Shown: positions 1 to 7,981 of the stretch, piece by piece | How positions within the stretch are numbered: the first letter of the stretch is position 1 | Layout of the letters: each line of letters starts with the position of its first letter | Assembly (NCBI GenBank): GCA_040753915.1 | Contig: JBFMDN010000085.1 | Coordinates: 1 to 22,110 of the forward strand | Length of the DNA: 22,110 bases | Source: JBFMDN01 sp040753915 | GTDB taxonomy: Bacteria > Desulfobacterota > Desulfomonilia > Desulfomonilales > Desulfomonilaceae | Direction: 5' to 3' | The notes under the pieces: generated by a model | The model's database searches: none | The model's input: only the letters and a program-made list of their open reading frames with translations | What the model was told of the DNA's origin: nothing | Position numbers and translations under genes: made by a program

Positions 1-30
1 GGAAGGAGCCCTTGTGCCATAATCACGTCA

Positions 31-112
31 CCTCGTTGGTGATAGAATCGTTTTGACAAAAGCATTCTATCTTCTTGATCTGTCAAGAACAACGAGGTTT
101 TTCACTTTTTTT
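31..112 (+). terminator. Three-way-junction inverted repeat followed by T-tracts
   Basis: An outer 8-bp stem (CCTCGTTG at 31-38 with CAACGAGG at 90-97) encloses two separate hairpins. One is 41-71: GATAGAAT pairs ATTCTATC, then a 2x2 mismatch, then TTTT pairs AAAA around a GAC loop. The other is 74-87: CTTGA pairs TCAAG. Read on the plus strand it is followed by T5 (98-102) and T7 (106-112), so it could end transcription arriving from a gene left of the window. On the minus strand it starts five bases after the stop codon of the last glycan gene but has no T-run after it, so termination in that direction is less certain. It may be a structured RNA element instead of a plain terminator. Confidence 0.5.
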
Positions 113-1400
113 GACCCGCGATCCAGGAAAGAAAGCCCGCCACCTTCTTCTGCGGGATGGCAAATAACCGTACAGTAATGGTCTCTGCAATGAGAGGGAG
201 ATTGAGATTCCAATCGCGATATGTCATCACTGTGGTGACGTGGAATCTTTCCGAAATATCTTGCCATTGCTCCACTGTACGAGACTGCCACAGTCTGCGT
301 CCCTCATCCCTGTGAAGAGCTCCAGTCGGCTGGAGCCCCCGATCTGGATGGGGGTTGAAAAAGTTGACCCCATAAACATTGTCTAGTATTTCCTGAACAG
401 AGTAGCAAGCCTCCGGAGCGTACGCCAAGAGATCCAGTTCACCGCCGTTAAAGAGAACTGGACGTCTGGTCTGAAGCTGAACGGCGATCAAATTAGACGA
501 TGTCAAAACTATCCCTTGATGTGTCGCAAAGGCATGGCGAACGTCATTGAGAGGTTCGCGGGGAAAAGCGGGTCCCCTCAGCACCAGGGAAACCTGCCAG
601 CCCGAAACCGCCAGTAAAACAAACACCGTTGTTATTCTTACTGGAAAAAGAGTTCTGTTCCACGTCATAGCTTGGATCGACTTGTCACTTCGCACAAGCA
701 AGAACAATGCAATCGGAAAGGCCAGCAGAATAAGAGGCCAGACGGCAACGGGGCGAGCCGGCAAGGAAATTCCGAGAATGCTGCCGCAGAGCATTCCTAT
801 TCCGGGAACCACTGATGACAGAGCCACCATCCCGACTATGGTTACCAGCAGGAAAAGATGGGCAGCCAGAGATTTCTTCAGCCTGAATAACAGTCCAAGG
901 ACCAGCGGGGCGCAGACAAAGTTCACAAAATTGATCATTCGGGAAGGCATCATCTGTCGTACTGCGTGAGGCAAGCCGGCTCCCCACAGCGAAGCGAATG
1001 ATCCAGCCAAACCGACAACGCCGAATGCTAAGATTATTTTCCAGAAAAAGGACGTTCCAATCGATCTTTGGTCTTCTGGTTTGGACAATTGAATGATTGC
1101 GAGAGTCACGCAACCGAGAGCACACAACACTCGTGGAACGACAATTCGCAAAGTGGGAACAGATCCTCTGTGTCCGTCCCAGAAGCGAAAAACCGCATCG
1201 AGAAACCTTTGCTTTTCAGAGCTCACCACAAACGGCAAGTCTGTCCACAAGGAATATTGATAGACAAAACTGGCGAGCGAAAAGAGCAGACCGCAAGAAA
1301 ACCACGCCAAGAAGCCCGCTCGCTTTCCCTTAAGGTGATCATCCATAAAGGAGACCAAGCCTACGATGGGGATGGTCCAGATTGCGCGAAAAATGAACAC
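102..1400 (-). CDS. C-terminal part of a frameshifted GT-C-type membrane glycosyltransferase
   Basis: This 432-codon frame holds the larger, downstream part of a polytopic membrane protein. It shows about eight hydrophobic segments and then a soluble tail of roughly 140 residues from about residue 280, which would lie outside the membrane. That layout is typical of lipid-phosphate-sugar-dependent GT-C enzymes, but I see no signature that fixes the substrate. Its apparent GTG start at 1400 has no ribosome site and lies inside the upstream frame. The real reading is entry from that frame near a T5 run (1391-1395 region): removing one T gives a continuous product. From the ATG at 1905 to the stop at 102 is 1804 bases, exactly 601 codons plus one extra base. 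It may be a pseudogene, a sequencing error or a slippage site. It is the last gene of the run. Confidence 0.6.
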   Translation of the reverse strand: MFIFRAIWTIPIVGLVSFMDDHLKGKRAGFLAWFSCGLLFSLASFVYQYSLWTDLPFVVSSEKQRFLDAVFRFWDGHRGSVPTLRIVVPRVLCALGCVTLAIIQLSKPEDQRSIGTSFFWKIILAFGVVGLAGSFASLWGAGLPHAVRQMMPSRMINFVNFVCAPLVLGLLFRLKKSLAAHLFLLVTIVGMVALSSVVPGIGMLCGSILGISLPARPVAVWPLILLAFPIALFLLVRSDKSIQAMTWNRTLFPVRITTVFVLLAVSGWQVSLVLRGPAFPREPLNDVRHAFATHQGIVLTSSNLIAVQLQTRRPVLFNGGELDLLAYAPEACYSVQEILDNVYGVNFFNPHPDRGLQPTGALHRDEGRRLWQSRTVEQWQDISERFHVTTVMTYRDWNLNLPLIAETITVRLFAIPQKKVAGFLSWIAGQKK

Positions 1401-1905
1401 TCAGTCCCAGGCCGAGAAGAAAGGCTCCAATTCGCGGCCGTCCCGCTGCGATAAGCATCACCGAGAGGACCATCCAGGATAACCCGATAGACCCAAAAGT
1501 ATAAAATTGCGGCAGGACAAGTATCGGGTACGTAATTCCTAAAGAGTAGGCGCCTGTCTGGACAATCAGTACTGTCAGGCCTGCCGCAGTGATTGCGTTG
1601 CCCAAGAGGAGCCAGACGCATAAGCCGAGGGCCTGGTACGAAAACATCACTATGAACCCTGAAACTATCCGGCAGAGCCAAAGCTCGGAGACACCCAGAT
1701 ACAATGCCACTGCGCTCAATTGAGTCGGTAGTGCCCAGGCCTTAATTTGGCAAATGCGAAATGGGTTATCTAATGGGTATGAGACCACTCCCGCAAGAAC
1801 TTGCGCGTGCTCTACACACTCCTGCAAAGAGGGGACGCCGAAGGCTCCAATGGCAAATCCCAGAACTCCGAGAAGTGTGATTGTCAGCCGCAGAGAATGC
1901 TTCAT
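1339..1905 (-). CDS. N-terminal part of the frameshifted GT-C-type membrane protein
   Basis: This is the upstream part of the protein completed at 102-1400. From the ATG at 1905 it has a first transmembrane helix, then an external loop with acidic residues (LQECVEHAQVLAG, about residues 25-37) and further helices. An acidic first external loop is characteristic of GT-C glycosyltransferases, where an Asp or Glu there is catalytic. The frame is open further upstream to 2016, but those residues are charged, unlike the family, and the ATG at 1905 follows GGTTGGGA, a weak ribosome site. After about residue 175 the sequence turns to nonsense (NLDHPHRRLGLLYG), while the same DNA read one frame over gives AIWTIPIVGLV, a normal helix. 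That places the break at the T5 run. Confidence 0.55.
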   Translation of the reverse strand: MKHSLRLTITLLGVLGFAIGAFGVPSLQECVEHAQVLAGVVSYPLDNPFRICQIKAWALPTQLSAVALYLGVSELWLCRIVSGFIVMFSYQALGLCVWLLLGNAITAAGLTVLIVQTGAYSLGITYPILVLPQFYTFGSIGLSWMVLSVMLIAAGRPRIGAFLLGLGLSVHFSRNLDHPHRRLGLLYG

Positions 1906-2108
1906 TCGAAAATCCCAACCGTTCAGTCCGTGTCCAAGGAGAGAGACAGTGGAATCCCGCCTGCCCGGTGACTCTTTACAGCGATCCCTGGGATTTGGTT
2001 TGATTCTGCCGTTCACTCGCTGTGAACTGTTGCCTGTCGCGCGATCTCGTGCTGGTATTTCGCTGTCCTAGAGACCTGCATTATAGTAACCGGCATAAAC
2101 ATCAACGC

Positions 2109-2372
2109 CTAGGCGTAATAAGGTACTAGGGTTCTCAGGGAAGCAGGATTCCCCTGAAAACGGTTGAATCTCCGGAACAGGCTGTCCTTGAGGTCCGTCA
2201 CAAGCCCGAAGAAGCGGTTGTGTGAAGCCCATTTGCGGGTTTCCTTCCATATATACGCAGCAGCATTGAGCTTAGGAGAGAATTTCGGAAGGAAGTGTAC
2301 CTCGATGAGGTGGCTGATTTCGCACAGCCACTTGCGAATCTCCTTTGTCTTGTGCCACGGAGCATTGTCCAC
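2109..2372 (-). pseudogene. IS630-family transposase, C-terminal remnant
   Basis: The 87 residues match the end of the IS630/Tc1-type DDE transposase: VDNAPWHK (second catalytic Asp, read from the GTG at 2372), then VHFLPKFSPKLN and YIWKETRKWASHNRFF. The N-terminal two thirds, including the first catalytic Asp, are missing. The third acidic residue is also lost: the family normally has an N-P-x-E motif here, and this copy reads LNAAAYIW. The remnant therefore cannot transpose. Its left side ends with a TAG at 2109, and its right side stops abruptly six bases from a GGGGTCAGG-type repeat at 2378, which looks like the break that truncated it. It separates the frameshifted GT-C gene from the rest of the cluster. 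Confidence 0.8.
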
Positions 2373-2377
2373 CGAGA

Positions 2378-2440
2378 GGGGTCAGGCCTTGTTTCTTGAT
2401 TTTTTCATCTTCCACTGAACTATCCTGCTGTCCGCAGGAT
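2378..2440 (+). repeat. GGGGTCAGG-type repeat with adjacent hairpin
   Basis: Bases 2378-2399 match both arms of the element at 19869-19995 (GGGGTCAGG, two variable bases, TTGTTTCTTGA). The similarity extends to a shared ATCTTCC a few bases on. A perfect 7-bp hairpin follows at 2422-2440 (ATCCTGC, loop TGTCC, GCAGGAT). A conserved short motif beside a hairpin is the layout of REP elements mobilised by RAYT/IS200-like transposases, but no such transposase is in the window. Confidence 0.6.
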
Positions 2441-2486
2441 CATTGAGCCCGAAATCGGACACGATTTCCTGACCACGGCAGTTCTG

Positions 2487-2651
2487 TTATGGGGCGAGCC
2501 AACATTCCGACGGAGGGGTGAAATACCGCCGGTCAAGATCCACAGGTAAGATTGGGGGCCGACCACTTTCCCGCGCGGCCAGATGATCAAGCTGTCCTGC
2601 GACCCGAATAGCGGTGGTGTGGACAAAGGCCCGACCAGCCGTGAGGGACAT
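2487..2651 (-). CDS. Small orphan ORF, possibly remnant of a decayed gene
   Basis: A 54-codon frame starts at an ATG that overlaps the stop of the upstream GT4 gene as TGATG, the arrangement expected for a coupled gene. It begins MSLTAGRAFVHTTAIRV and ends PSECWLAP at a TAA. The same frame then stays open for another 34 codons, down to a stop inside the GGGGTCAGG repeat. That suggests a longer gene broken by a nonsense change and cut off by the repeat. I recognise no family, and it may be chance. Apart from this and the repeat, the 230 bases between 2421 and 2650 hold nothing I can identify. Confidence 0.25.
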   Translation of the reverse strand: MSLTAGRAFVHTTAIRVAGQLDHLAARESGRPPILPVDLDRRYFTPPSECWLAP

Positions 2652-3718
2652 CAAAAAACAGGACCCGACCTCATGGCTGATGCCAACCGCTGGGCGTATT
2701 GCCTGGGACTGAAGTAATCCAGTACCCTGTGGCGAGCGTCCTCTCGTACGAGATGTTCCTTGCTTCCAGTCGAGAGCTCGACGATTTTGTCGGCCAAACG
2801 CTCGGCGTTCGGTTCCCCGAGCACGACACCGTGTTCGCCCATGAGCTCCGCCAATCCCCCCACATCGAACATGATTACCAGTTTGCTAAACGCCATGGCC
2901 TCCAGGGCTGAAAGCCCCAAAGGCTCGTCCCTGCTTGGCAAGACAAACAAGTCGCACTGTGCGAGGTAAATGTCGGTTCTCTCCACGAAGCCGCAGAACT
3001 TGATCCGATCTTCGAATCCGGACTCTCGTACTCGTTCCAAACAGGCATCATAAAACCCGGGCTCGAAAGTCAGCGTTCTGCCGATCCAATAGAAATCCAC
3101 GTGAGAAACACGCTTGCAGACGTTGATCGCTGCTTCACAAAACAAATCGGTGCCCTTCCTGGCCTGTATGGAGCCGACCGCCACGACTCGCATCCGATCA
3201 TCCGAGGGAAAAACAGGTATCAACCGTGCGGTTTCATCCGGAGGACTCAGACAACCACCGATCACGTGGATTCGATCTTCCGGGATCCCGAGAGACATTC
3301 CGAACCGTTTGGCGCGCTCGGAAATTACCAGGTGGCGCAACCTGCGGCCCCGCATAAGCATGTTGAAGACCATTCCCCGCCGTGGGCGCTCCAGCATGAG
3401 ACGCCTGTACACCCATGCATCTTCGTGCCAGATGAGGAAGACCCGGCGAGTCAGCATGGACGAGGTGAGCATGTTGATGAGGCTACCGTAACGGAATCCC
3501 AGCCCAATGCCATCATACAGGATGGCGTGGGCCCCACGAGCCGCCCACAGGGCTGCGTCCCGGACAGAAGAGGCAAAATCCGCCTGTTTCAGAATGACCT
3601 CGAAGCCCAGTGCCCTGAGCTCAGGGGTGGCTGACAGGATCGCCTTGGTGATTCCTATCCCCTGAGGGTCCAATGTGCTCACGTACACATCAATTCGTGG
3701 TCGTCTGGTGTGAGCCAT
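2651..3718 (-). CDS. GT4-family glycosyltransferase
   Basis: The 355-aa product is a GT-B fold retaining glycosyltransferase that adds one sugar from a nucleotide donor to the lipid-linked glycan at the inner face of the membrane. The C-terminal half carries the family hallmarks: VGSIQARKG at residues 181-189 (nucleotide-sugar domain start) and PSRDEPLGLSALEAMA at 261-276, which gives the E-x7-E pair Glu265/Glu273. The N-terminal acceptor domain is short and lacks the usual GG-x-E loop, with PQGIGITKAI in its place. The ATG at 3718 lies five bases after the end of the methyltransferase gene, with an AGG about nine bases upstream. Sugar specificity cannot be read from the sequence. Confidence 0.85.
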   Translation of the reverse strand: MAHTRRPRIDVYVSTLDPQGIGITKAILSATPELRALGFEVILKQADFASSVRDAALWAARGAHAILYDGIGLGFRYGSLINMLTSSMLTRRVFLIWHEDAWVYRRLMLERPRRGMVFNMLMRGRRLRHLVISERAKRFGMSLGIPEDRIHVIGGCLSPPDETARLIPVFPSDDRMRVVAVGSIQARKGTDLFCEAAINVCKRVSHVDFYWIGRTLTFEPGFYDACLERVRESGFEDRIKFCGFVERTDIYLAQCDLFVLPSRDEPLGLSALEAMAFSKLVIMFDVGGLAELMGEHGVVLGEPNAERLADKIVELSTGSKEHLVREDARHRVLDYFSPRQYAQRLASAMRSGPVF

Positions 3719-3723
3719 GTGAG

Positions 3724-4845
3724 TTACCTGTTGTTGGGCCGTCGCAAGACCGCCAAGACCGATACGGTTGACAGGTCATCCGGGGACATGGCCCGATATC
3801 TTTGTGTAAGGCGGCTTCCGAAGCCTGGTGGCATGTCTATGCGTGTGCAATCGAACCGTACAACTTCAAATCCAACGGTCTCACAGATCTGCCGTATTTC
3901 CCCAGCCCTCAGTCTGTTGCACCGGCCATCCGACCAGTTGTCGTCTTCTGCCAAGAAAGACCAGTGGTGGTATCGGCCCGGGTCCAGGTACCGCCTGTGA
4001 TCCGACAGGTCTATCCAATGAGCTCCCAGGCCACCCGGAGCAGTAAGGTGGAAGAGGGTATACATTGCATCACGAAAGTTCAAGAAGTGCTCCAGCACCA
4101 GATGAGAAGTCATGATGTCGATGGAACCTTCGGGGAAGGGGGCATCGAGAATGTCTCCCACGTAATGTGAGATGGGAACATCGGTGATACCTTCCTCCAT
4201 CTGCCCATTCTTTAGTTCGTCGAGATGAAATCGAGCCAGCCGATCTTGGAGCGTGGACTCGTCGGTTCCACCCCAATTCCATTTTTCCCAGTTGGTCCAG
4301 CATTCGACAAGAAGATCGTACAACGCCACTGCACTTCTCGGCCTGTCAGGTTCGTGCAAGTCAAGGGCGATAGCCCGTCGTGCTCCGTTCAGGTACATCA
4401 CCGAAGACAATCCGAGAGGGTTATGGGTCCCGCAGCCAAGATCAAGGAAAGTGATTTCATCACCACTCGAAATAGGATGGAGGACTTGTCGCAACTGATC
4501 GGCGACAGCCCGTACGCGGCAGGGCCCAAACATCCAGTTGAAATCGCCTGTCAATTCCGACCTGAGTAGCGAGTAACTCCTGTCCAGGTCGGAGATCCTG
4601 TTTGGAAAATGTTCCTTGTAAACCCGTATCCATTCTTGCAGGCCGACATGAAGAAGATCCGTAAAAAAACCGGTTTTGCCAAGCGTCCTTCTCCCGAGGA
4701 GATGGACCGCATTGGCTATGCCGGTCAAGATCGCATTCCTAATGCGGATTTTTAGCAATTCGAGAGTCTTTCCTCTCATACTCGTGCAGGGGAGATAGAG
4801 TGCCAAACTCGGAAGCCTAATCCAGCCACATACAGGTACTATCAA
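3724..4845 (-). CDS. Class I SAM-dependent methyltransferase
   Basis: A 373-aa protein with a Rossmann-type methyltransferase core in its middle. Motif I is FLDLGCGTHNPLG (about residues 133-145), an acidic motif II is LDLHEPD (about 161), and a post-core motif is MTSHLVLEHFLNF, which fits small-molecule or sugar methyltransferases. The roughly 130-residue N-terminal extension is predicted soluble and amphipathic. It probably methylates a hydroxyl of the glycan or its terminal residue, but no substrate motif is visible. Start choice is uncertain: the ATG at 4845 has only a weak AGAAG upstream, and an ATG at 4779 (MRGKTLELL) is an alternative that would remove 22 residues. It lies 19 bases after the fkbM-like gene and 5 before the GT4, so it is in the same transcript. 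Confidence 0.8.
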   Translation of the reverse strand: MIVPVCGWIRLPSLALYLPCTSMRGKTLELLKIRIRNAILTGIANAVHLLGRRTLGKTGFFTDLLHVGLQEWIRVYKEHFPNRISDLDRSYSLLRSELTGDFNWMFGPCRVRAVADQLRQVLHPISSGDEITFLDLGCGTHNPLGLSSVMYLNGARRAIALDLHEPDRPRSAVALYDLLVECWTNWEKWNWGGTDESTLQDRLARFHLDELKNGQMEEGITDVPISHYVGDILDAPFPEGSIDIMTSHLVLEHFLNFRDAMYTLFHLTAPGGLGAHWIDLSDHRRYLDPGRYHHWSFLAEDDNWSDGRCNRLRAGEIRQICETVGFEVVRFDCTRIDMPPGFGSRLTQRYRAMSPDDLSTVSVLAVLRRPNNR

Positions 4846-4864
4846 TTTCGGGGAACGCTTCTTT

Positions 4865-5746
4865 TCAAGGTATGCCGTTTGTTTTCAGCATAGGGGCAAA
4901 CCTGAGAAGCGTATGCCGGAAGATCTCCGATTCAAGAAGCTCTTTGGAAATCGCACACCAATTGGTGGTCAGGAAAACCTCGTATTTTTCATGATAGGTT
5001 GGAACCGGATGAAGGCCGTGTGCCAGCACACGGAACAAAAGATAGCCATCTCGTAACATGTAGTAAAAATCTCGAAAGAACACGCGAGAATCAATGTTAC
5101 AGCCACCGAACTCCCACTGGATCATACCGATGCGTCCCCGAGATAGCATATCCGAAGCCCCTTTCAGAACTGCCATCTCGTGTCCTTCCACATCCAGTTT
5201 CAGGAAATCGATTCTTGGAATGCCATGCCTCTCACAGAATTCATCTATCGTGCTTAAGGCCACTTGCTCGGTTCCGTCGAACTGAATGCCAAGATGGTCG
5301 AGCTTTCTCGAGTGCAGAGACGCCAACAGTCGATAATCTCCCGATTTATGAAGGGTCCCCGTGCCTGACCGATCGGAGAATCCCAAGTTAAACGCGGTCA
5401 CATTGGAGAAGCCCTTGCTTTCAATTCGTCCTGCAAGCTGCTGATAGGCCGAGACCTGGGGCTCAAAGCTCAAGATTCTCGATTCGTTCGGAAGATATGT
5501 GGCCAAGAGCTCAGTGTACTCGCCGCATCCCGCTCCGACGTCACACGCGATCATGGGACTGCTATTGCGAAACATGGGAGCCACGATGGACCGAATGAAG
5601 GCCCGTTCGCCTCCTGAACTGGGCCAATCGCCACATCCGTAATTCATGCCAAGCAGAACCAAGGTGTGGCATTTTTCGAGCCATTTCTGGGACCGAGCCG
5701 ACTGCAAGAGAGGTATTATGAGTTTCCGGGCAAACGAGTCCAACAT
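4865..5746 (-). CDS. FkbM-family methyltransferase
   Basis: The 293-aa protein shows the full FkbM pattern: DVGAGCGEY (residues 69-77, SAM-binding motif I), SFEP (93-96), STIDEF (165-170) and FLKLDVEGHEMAVLKGA (181-197, where the Asp-x-Glu-Gly-x-Glu signature lies). FkbM enzymes transfer a methyl group from SAM to hydroxyls, and many sit in O-antigen, capsule and glycoprotein loci, where they O-methylate sugars. It has no signal peptide and should be cytoplasmic. Length is normal for the family. The next gene downstream is a second, unrelated methyltransferase, so the glycan may carry two methyl groups or one enzyme may act on a different position. Confidence 0.85.
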   Translation of the reverse strand: MLDSFARKLIIPLLQSARSQKWLEKCHTLVLLGMNYGCGDWPSSGGERAFIRSIVAPMFRNSSPMIACDVGAGCGEYTELLATYLPNESRILSFEPQVSAYQQLAGRIESKGFSNVTAFNLGFSDRSGTGTLHKSGDYRLLASLHSRKLDHLGIQFDGTEQVALSTIDEFCERHGIPRIDFLKLDVEGHEMAVLKGASDMLSRGRIGMIQWEFGGCNIDSRVFFRDFYYMLRDGYLLFRVLAHGLHPVPTYHEKYEVFLTTNWCAISKELLESEIFRHTLLRFAPMLKTNGIP

Positions 5747-5856
5747 CAGTTCTGACGTCCGTTCAGATTATTGCGGAAAACTCCACTTTGGGAAACACTG
5801 GTATGATGCCCCGCCTCTTGCGAATTCGGAAGAACTCTCCGGCAATCTCGCTTATC

Positions 5857-6924
5857 CTACAGGGTCCGCCTCTGCCGCTCGATGTACGTGGAGATGGGAG
5901 AATACATGGTGCATTTCTGACAGATCTCGGGAATGATGCCGTTCACCCACTTGTCTCTCAGGAGCTTGACCTCTGCCCCTTCCCATATGCTCCTCAAATC
6001 CTGACGAAACAGATTGCCGATGGCCAGCTTGGCATTTACATCCACACACCTGCAGAGCCCTACCGTTCCATCCGAGTAGACCTGCAGCCCAGTGTAGAAC
6101 TGCTCGCACGGTTCGGTCCGGGGCGTGATTTTCCGCAGTCCGACGCCTTTCGGAGCGCTTGAATCGTCAATGAGGCCGGTCCAGTTCATGTAGTCCTCAT
6201 CGTCTGCGATGGCCAAGAACGACCCGTACAGTTTCACTATCCGCTGATAGTCAGGGCTCGAATAAACCTGGGAGAATGGTTTCTCGCACTTGAGGTGCAC
6301 TCCTATTCTAACAGGTTCACCGAGCATCTTGTTGGTCTTCAGGAGAGTCACAAGGTTATTTAAAGCCTTGTCATACCTGTCTACGCCATAGATTCTCCGG
6401 TACATGTCGCGGGACCCTATTGACGTGCTCACGATCATCCAACTGAGGCCGGAGAGAAGGAGGTCTCTGACCTCGTGTCTGCCCAGGCCTAGGAGGTTCG
6501 TCGCGAAGGCAATTGAGCTCACAATTCCGGTCTGGCTCGCGAGTCTGATCTTGTCCACGAGCGTCTTGTCCAAGAGAGGGTCTCCCACAACTGGGGTGAA
6601 GCTCAGCTCCATTCCTTCATAATCGTGCAACCGATCGAGCAAACGCACAAAATCGGGCAGTCCCATAATTCTGGGTGGTTTCTCACGAAACTCATATGCA
6701 CAAAAGGTGCAGCGGGCATTGCAAACGTTCGAGGTCTCGATGTCCACCACACGCGGTCGCAGCTCGAGTTTCCTTTTCAACTGCTCTCTGGTAGCAGCAT
6801 CAAGAATCTTCTGTCGGCGAATCACGCGACCGAGGGTCCACAGTGGGTGTAGCCGCGGTACCACATGAGGGATTGCCCATGGGAGCGTTCCAAGAACTTT
6901 GTAGACCAATTTTCTCATTAACAC
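5857..6924 (-). CDS. Radical SAM protein with SPASM-like C-terminal domain
   Basis: The 355-aa protein has the radical SAM cluster motif C68-x3-C72-x2-C75 (CNARCTFC), preceded by VDIETSNVCN, then a TIM-barrel-like middle. A C-terminal SPASM-type region has Cys273, Cys291, Cys293, Cys335 and Cys338 (GLCRCVD, GNLFRQDL, PEICQKC), which should bind one or more auxiliary Fe-S clusters. Such proteins perform oxidations, epimerisations or dehydrations by hydrogen abstraction. Several occur in polysaccharide and aminoglycoside clusters, but many are uncharacterised, so the reaction is unknown. The first codon could be GTG at 6924 or the ATG two codons later. Its place between GT2 and fkbM genes with short gaps argues for a role in modifying a sugar of this glycan, not peptide maturation. 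Confidence 0.85.
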   Translation of the reverse strand: MLMRKLVYKVLGTLPWAIPHVVPRLHPLWTLGRVIRRQKILDAATREQLKRKLELRPRVVDIETSNVCNARCTFCAYEFREKPPRIMGLPDFVRLLDRLHDYEGMELSFTPVVGDPLLDKTLVDKIRLASQTGIVSSIAFATNLLGLGRHEVRDLLLSGLSWMIVSTSIGSRDMYRRIYGVDRYDKALNNLVTLLKTNKMLGEPVRIGVHLKCEKPFSQVYSSPDYQRIVKLYGSFLAIADDEDYMNWTGLIDDSSAPKGVGLRKITPRTEPCEQFYTGLQVYSDGTVGLCRCVDVNAKLAIGNLFRQDLRSIWEGAEVKLLRDKWVNGIIPEICQKCTMYSPISTYIERQRRTL

Positions 6925-6949
6925 TGAAGATCCGGTCGCAGAGCTTGAG

Positions 6950-7894
6950 CTACGCTCTCATCCTATGCCAAACGTGAGTCAACATGTGTCTCATCCTTGG
7001 CTTATCCATGGTCCACACGGACAAACCATGCACCACGTCCCGATTTACTCTGCGAAGTGTGTCCTTCCTTGCGGACAGCAGGACTAGAAGGTAAGCCTTC
7101 TTGATGATTCCAAGATCCAAAGACAGAATATCTCGACTGAGAATCGATATAATCCTGGTCCAGGGAAACAGGGGAATCCGCTCATCGGGGCCGACCAAGT
7201 CACTCCAGAATGCCGGTAGGGGCTTAGTGCCGTCCGATCCGGAGCCTGGTCTGATGCGACAACGTCGGAGCGGTTCTTCGATCAAGTGGATCTTGCCTCG
7301 CAAAGCCACATTCAGCAGCAGTCGCTCCTCGGCCCACAGAAACGGCTTGTCCAAGAACGGGATGTGGCGTATTTGTTCTCTCCGGAACATGCCATACGTG
7401 GCGTGGACTATGCGCCAGCCGGCATCAAGGCAGGCCTTGAATCTTTCCACGGTATCGCTGTCCGTTATGGCAGCTAACGGCCATAAGCAGGAGAGCTCGG
7501 AAGATTCCGGTGAGATAACGATCGTGTTTGCGTAACAGCACCAATAATCCGGGTGGGAGGATAAGAAGGAATGACATTTGGCAAGATACGTTTCCTCAAG
7601 AATGTCATCGTGGGCCAACCAGAGGAAGTAATTGCCGCGGGTCAACTGCAATGCTCGGGCGAAGTTCCGATAACTACCGATATTAGTCGTGTTGCGATAT
7701 GTGTGGACTCGTTCGTCCAGCCGTGAGTATTCCTGGCATATTTCCCAGGTCGAATCACTTGAGGCATTGTCAACAATTACTAACTCAAGATCATCAAAAG
7801 TCTGGGACAGCACGGATTCGATTGCTTCTCTCATGTGGCGTTCGCCATTGTACACCGGAAGCGCGACCGATATTTCAGGGGTCTTATAACTCAT
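6950..7894 (-). CDS. GT2-family glycosyltransferase
   Basis: A 314-aa inverting GT-A fold enzyme. The N-terminus has the nucleotide-binding strand SVALPVYNG (residues 9-17), then VDNASSD (41-47) and the metal-binding DxD-like AHDD (94-97). The aromatic and charged WAEERLLLN near residue 188 fits the region holding the catalytic base (ED/EE motif). The C-terminal 80 residues are basic and amphipathic and may sit on the membrane. ATG at 7894 has AGGCGA just upstream. It would add one sugar to the undecaprenyl-linked repeat unit. Donor and acceptor cannot be deduced. Confidence 0.87.
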   Translation of the reverse strand: MSYKTPEISVALPVYNGERHMREAIESVLSQTFDDLELVIVDNASSDSTWEICQEYSRLDERVHTYRNTTNIGSYRNFARALQLTRGNYFLWLAHDDILEETYLAKCHSFLSSHPDYWCCYANTIVISPESSELSCLWPLAAITDSDTVERFKACLDAGWRIVHATYGMFRREQIRHIPFLDKPFLWAEERLLLNVALRGKIHLIEEPLRRCRIRPGSGSDGTKPLPAFWSDLVGPDERIPLFPWTRIISILSRDILSLDLGIIKKAYLLVLLSARKDTLRRVNRDVVHGLSVWTMDKPRMRHMLTHVWHRMRA

Positions 7895-7981
7895 TCGCCT
7901 GGTCCAACATTTCGCAAACGGTGTTGCGTATTGGCTTCAGCCCCTCCCACAAAAGGAGCTGGCGCAAATACGTAACCGTGC

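Noticed and set aside
2068..2250. 60-codon minus-strand ORF overlapping the transposase remnant
   Set aside because: It is a second frame of the IS630 remnant with no independent support.
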